64,000 nucleotides of DNA. It comes from Enoplolaimus lenunculus. Its lineage: Eukaryota; Nematoda; Enoplea; Enoplida; Thoracostomopsidae. Every line of letters begins with the position of its first letter. Within the stretch, counting starts at the first letter, position 1. The DNA lies in NCBI GenBank assembly GCA_030248215.1, contig JASANG010003337.1, forward strand, positions 124,001 to 188,000, given 5' to 3'. The translations under genes and the position numbers were made by a program. Positions 62,501-64,000 of the stretch are shown one piece after another. The notes under the pieces are model-generated. The model did not search any database. It was given only the letters and a program-made list of their open reading frames with translations, and was not told where the DNA came from.

Positions 62501-63337
62501 CGTTTACGCTTACAAATGTTCCGCACCCCTTTTAGGATTTTGCTAAATAGGGGTCCATCCTATAGATCTCGATGAGTTGAGTTCAACGGTACCATTTTCA
62601 TGGCTGCACAATCAACAGATCAGAAGGTATGGCTAACATAGTTCAAAAACGCACAGATTAGAACAGGAAGTATCCATCAGTAACATTTTCGTACAATATA
62701 CTCTTAACCAGGTTTAGTCGTTACACAAATTTGATTGTTGTTTCTAAATGTTTTAATTGGTAAAAAGTTAAAATTTAAAGCGCCATAACAAATAAAACCG
62801 GGAACCCTGCAGCGCTAAAAATAGCACCGTTGAACTCAGCGCGTCGGTATCCATAAAATGAACCATTTTTAATTAAATTCCTAGGGAGGCGGGGTCCATA
62901 TTCCGTACCTCCGCCGCCCTCCGGTTACGGTAATAAACATTGAATAAATATTCGCTTTTAATTTTCAGTTTGCACTGAAAAAAAATGCACTGTCGGTGTT
63001 CGACTTCTCGTTCGTTTGAACCATTTCTTAATTCATTTAAATTTAACAAATTCAAGTTTAAAATATGTGTTTGTTTGCTTACAATTTCGTTTCCGTATCT
63101 TGATTGAACAGTTCGCCGTCGACCACTTTGGCAAAGTGTTTTGAAAATTCGTGGCTCATTTTTGCGGCGAGCTGACTCAAAAGCTATAACAAATTGATCG
63201 TACGCATTTCACAGTAAGCTCTTTAAGCATGTACTTTACGGACAAAAACTGTTCCAAGTTTCGGCTAATTTCACGTATATCCTTGATGTTGTTTCTGGAC
63301 ATTTCGGTATATATTTCCAAGAGTGAATGACCATTTA
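56554..63337 (-). CDS. dynamin-superfamily protein, stalk and GED (3' part of gene; GTPase domain beyond window)
   Basis: The proposed exons are 63240-63337 (5' limit unsure), 63083-63183, 61978-62098, 61289-61447, 60146-60235, 59119-59211, 58397-58493, about 57900-57998, 57135-57211 and 56554-56709 (TAA stop). Borders are GT-AG and phases agree except at the end of exon 8. The stalk is recognised by LLSQLAAKMSHEFSKHF, then FICGALIKQHFYGTF, then ADLFVKNGVMDHFVAKRI and KLEPSCLKFIDAVTDIV, followed by NPRYVEGIFREMSTIL and KEMLKICFVRFYNPFQS; these match the dynamin middle domain in order. The effector domain follows: QRYIDLTGKSVVRNTASTI, then DRENVENRRKRLREAE. Only about 32 residues link stalk and GED, so there is no PH domain, and there is no proline-rich tail. 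This is the Drp1/Vps1/Mx type of layout: membrane fission or an antiviral-like assembly are family roles. Sequence is divergent, so the subfamily is not assigned. The GTPase domain should lie past 64000. Confidence 0.85.
57338..57564 (+). mobile_element. MITE family B copy B6 in a dynamin-gene intron
   Basis: A perfect 8-bp duplication, ACTGTTGG, flanks the element, which gives the family its target-site length. The core has three CCTAAGCC blocks. Confidence 0.92.
57900..57998 (-). CDS. exon 8 of the dynamin-like gene (GED helix), 3' border uncertain
   Basis: This exon was found by reading frame and similarity, because an in-frame stop ends the open frame soon after it. It starts after the acceptor TTTTCAG and reads ELAIQRYIDLTGKSVV then RNTASTILYYLVDDVPV, which fits the first GED helix of dynamins. 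The best-looking donor, GTATGT, would end it at 57904 in phase 0, but the next exon (57211) needs phase 1, which a weaker GTGCAG donor at 57899 supplies. Either a weak donor is used or a small exon between 57211 and 57900 has been missed. Confidence 0.6.
58809..58955 (-). mobile_element. MITE family B copy B7 in a dynamin-gene intron
   Basis: GGCCCATGTTACTTTAAGGG opens it and the near-exact inverse closes it. The flanks GACACAAT/GAAACAAT agree at 7 of 8 bases. Confidence 0.9.
59236..60017. repeat. GC-rich repeat family J copy J3 with a 30-bp minisatellite
   Basis: GGGTTGCGTTATGCT opens it and AGCATAGCGCAACCC closes it. Between 59281 and 59920 about 21 units of 30 bp (CGCCAGACGCCGCCGGACG...) repeat head to tail. 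Because 30 is a multiple of three, long frames stay open on both strands; they are not genes. It lies in a dynamin-gene intron. Confidence 0.9.
60449..60839. repeat. GC-rich repeat family J copy J4 with a 41-bp minisatellite
   Basis: GGGTTGTGCTATTGCTTG opens it and GTATATCGCAACCC closes it. Five 41-bp units (GGCGACGCCCACATCCGTAC...) lie at 60494-60698 with a partial sixth. The centre GTGAATAATTCACGTACGAT matches J1. It lies in the next dynamin-gene intron. Confidence 0.88.
61060..61135 (+). other. tRNA-like promoter sequence (tRNA relic or SINE head)
   Basis: The sequence has an A-box-like TAGCTGAGTGG and a good B-box GAGTTCGAATCC about 45 bases later, the spacing of a Pol III tRNA promoter. 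The D stem does not pair, the T stem has a mismatch and no acceptor stem closes, so it is not a working tRNA. A stable hairpin (GAGCCC-CTTC-GGGCTC) lies just upstream at about 61038-61053. It sits in an intron of the dynamin-like gene. Confidence 0.4.
61548..61690. mobile_element. fragment of MITE family E in a dynamin-gene intron
   Basis: ATTTTGCTGCGAGAACTTGC followed by AGCTGCACACTTGTACTTG is the left arm only. Confidence 0.65.
62398..62536 (-). mobile_element. fragment of MITE family A in a dynamin-gene intron
   Basis: The segment holds GGGGCGAAACATTTTTCTAC, a CTGCAATAGAATAAACTTAA block, TTAGGC-like repeats and a GTTCCGCACCCC end. The outer terminal repeats are gone. Confidence 0.6.
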
Positions 63338-63720
63338 CTGTAGTGACCCAAATAAGAGGGTGGCGTAGGGGAAGGTCCCCATTTTGAGTCTCAATCAATT
63401 GGACTCCGTATCCCTAATAAGGGTCCGTAAGCGGATACAGTCCATAAACCCTAATTTGATTTCATAAATGTCAATTATCCCTAATTGTAGCGCATAAATG
63501 ACTCCAGCACCAAGGACAGTTTAGTTCGAAAATTTAAGGCATACTTAAGTTTTGAAAGTACATTCCTAAGTATAACCTTGCATTATCGCTCAAGCTTTTG
63601 ACGCAAGGCAAAAAACGTTTAATTCAACGGATAGTTGCAATACCGGATATATATCAGTAACGAAGTGTGGCGGAGGGCGGATGGAAAATAAACAACAATC
63701 CTCTTATTCGGCTCACTACA
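63338..63720 (+). mobile_element. MITE family C copy C8 at an exon edge of the dynamin-like gene
   Basis: CTGTAGTGACCCAAATAAGA opens it directly after TA; TTATTCGGCTCACTACA closes it. It is nearly full length. The left end touches the proposed 5' border of the dynamin exon at 63240-63337. Confidence 0.88.
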
Positions 63721-63828
63721 CTGGACATGAGTGTGTAACTGGGTACATACCGTGTACAAAAAATGTACCACCGCACGTTGCGTTGTTGGCCCATTCTTGT
63801 AAGAGTAATCATGGGTTGCTGATGTTAC

Positions 63829-63973
63829 TTAAGACTCACGCATATGAGCTGTAAAATTCGAGTTAAGCTAAGTTTAAACTCTGTTTGAATTTGTCAATAT
63901 CCATTTGAAATAATTAAACTTAGCTTCCCAATGATATAAATATGCATTGAGTAATATTTGTGTGAGTCTGAGC
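63829..63973. repeat. nested inverted repeat near the right edge
   Basis: AGACTCAC pairs with GTGAGTCT, and inside it AAGCTAAGTTTAA (63864) pairs with TTAAACTTAGCTT (63914). Confidence 0.6.
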
Positions 63974-64000
63974 TAATTGAAACGATAATCCAAAGTTAAG

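Noticed and set aside
1-64000. The window as subtelomeric DNA because of TTAGGC runs
   Set aside because: Most runs lie inside MITEs with their own target duplications, and genes lie between them; there is no long terminal array.

Overview
The window is AT-rich animal nuclear DNA. It has introns with GT-AG borders, low gene density and a very high load of short non-autonomous DNA transposons (MITEs). The repeat unit TTAGGC, which is the nematode telomere repeat, recurs inside two MITE families and in one short free-standing cluster. One gene encodes a cysteine-rich three-finger protein of a style common in nematodes, and a decayed Fes/Fer-type kinase, a family expanded in nematodes, may also be present. 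A nematode, perhaps outside the Caenorhabditis lineage, is my best guess, but it is an inference and the species is not identified.

Three multi-exon protein genes can be supported, all on the minus strand. (1) 17458-18814 encodes a Ly6/uPAR-like (three-finger) single-pass membrane protein in three exons. (2) 47405-51094 holds the 3' exons of a calcyphosin-like EF-hand gene; the protein carries a basic, Ser/Thr/Asn-rich C-terminal tail of about 257 residues, and the 5' exon(s) were not found. (3) 56554 to the right edge holds about ten exons of a dynamin-superfamily gene covering the stalk and GTPase effector domain; the GTPase domain must lie beyond the right edge. Exon phases agree across every junction in genes 1 and 2, and across all but one in gene 3 (exon 8 to 9). 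At 16690-17200 (minus) lies a broken relic that resembles the SH2 and kinase domains of Fes/Fer kinases.

The rest is repeats and unrecognised intergenic sequence. Family A and B MITEs have GGCCCATGT-type ends, 8-bp target duplications and TTAGGC-rich cores. Family C has CTGTAGTGACCCGAATAAGA ends and TA targets (Tc1/mariner-like). Family D (CARTGGCGG ends, 8-bp targets) and family H (GGGCCCGTAGCCAG ends) look hAT-like. Family E has CACGTG/CAGCTG-rich ends, G is palindromic and full of TGAGTCA, and I and L are further repeats. Family J is GC-rich with GGGTTGCG ends, and its copies have grown different minisatellites (30-, 31- and 41-bp units). Family F carries CCGGAACCGG-type repeats. Elements are nested in each other and in the introns of genes 2 and 3. 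No reverse transcriptase, integrase, transposase, capsid, rRNA, operon or CRISPR signal was seen.
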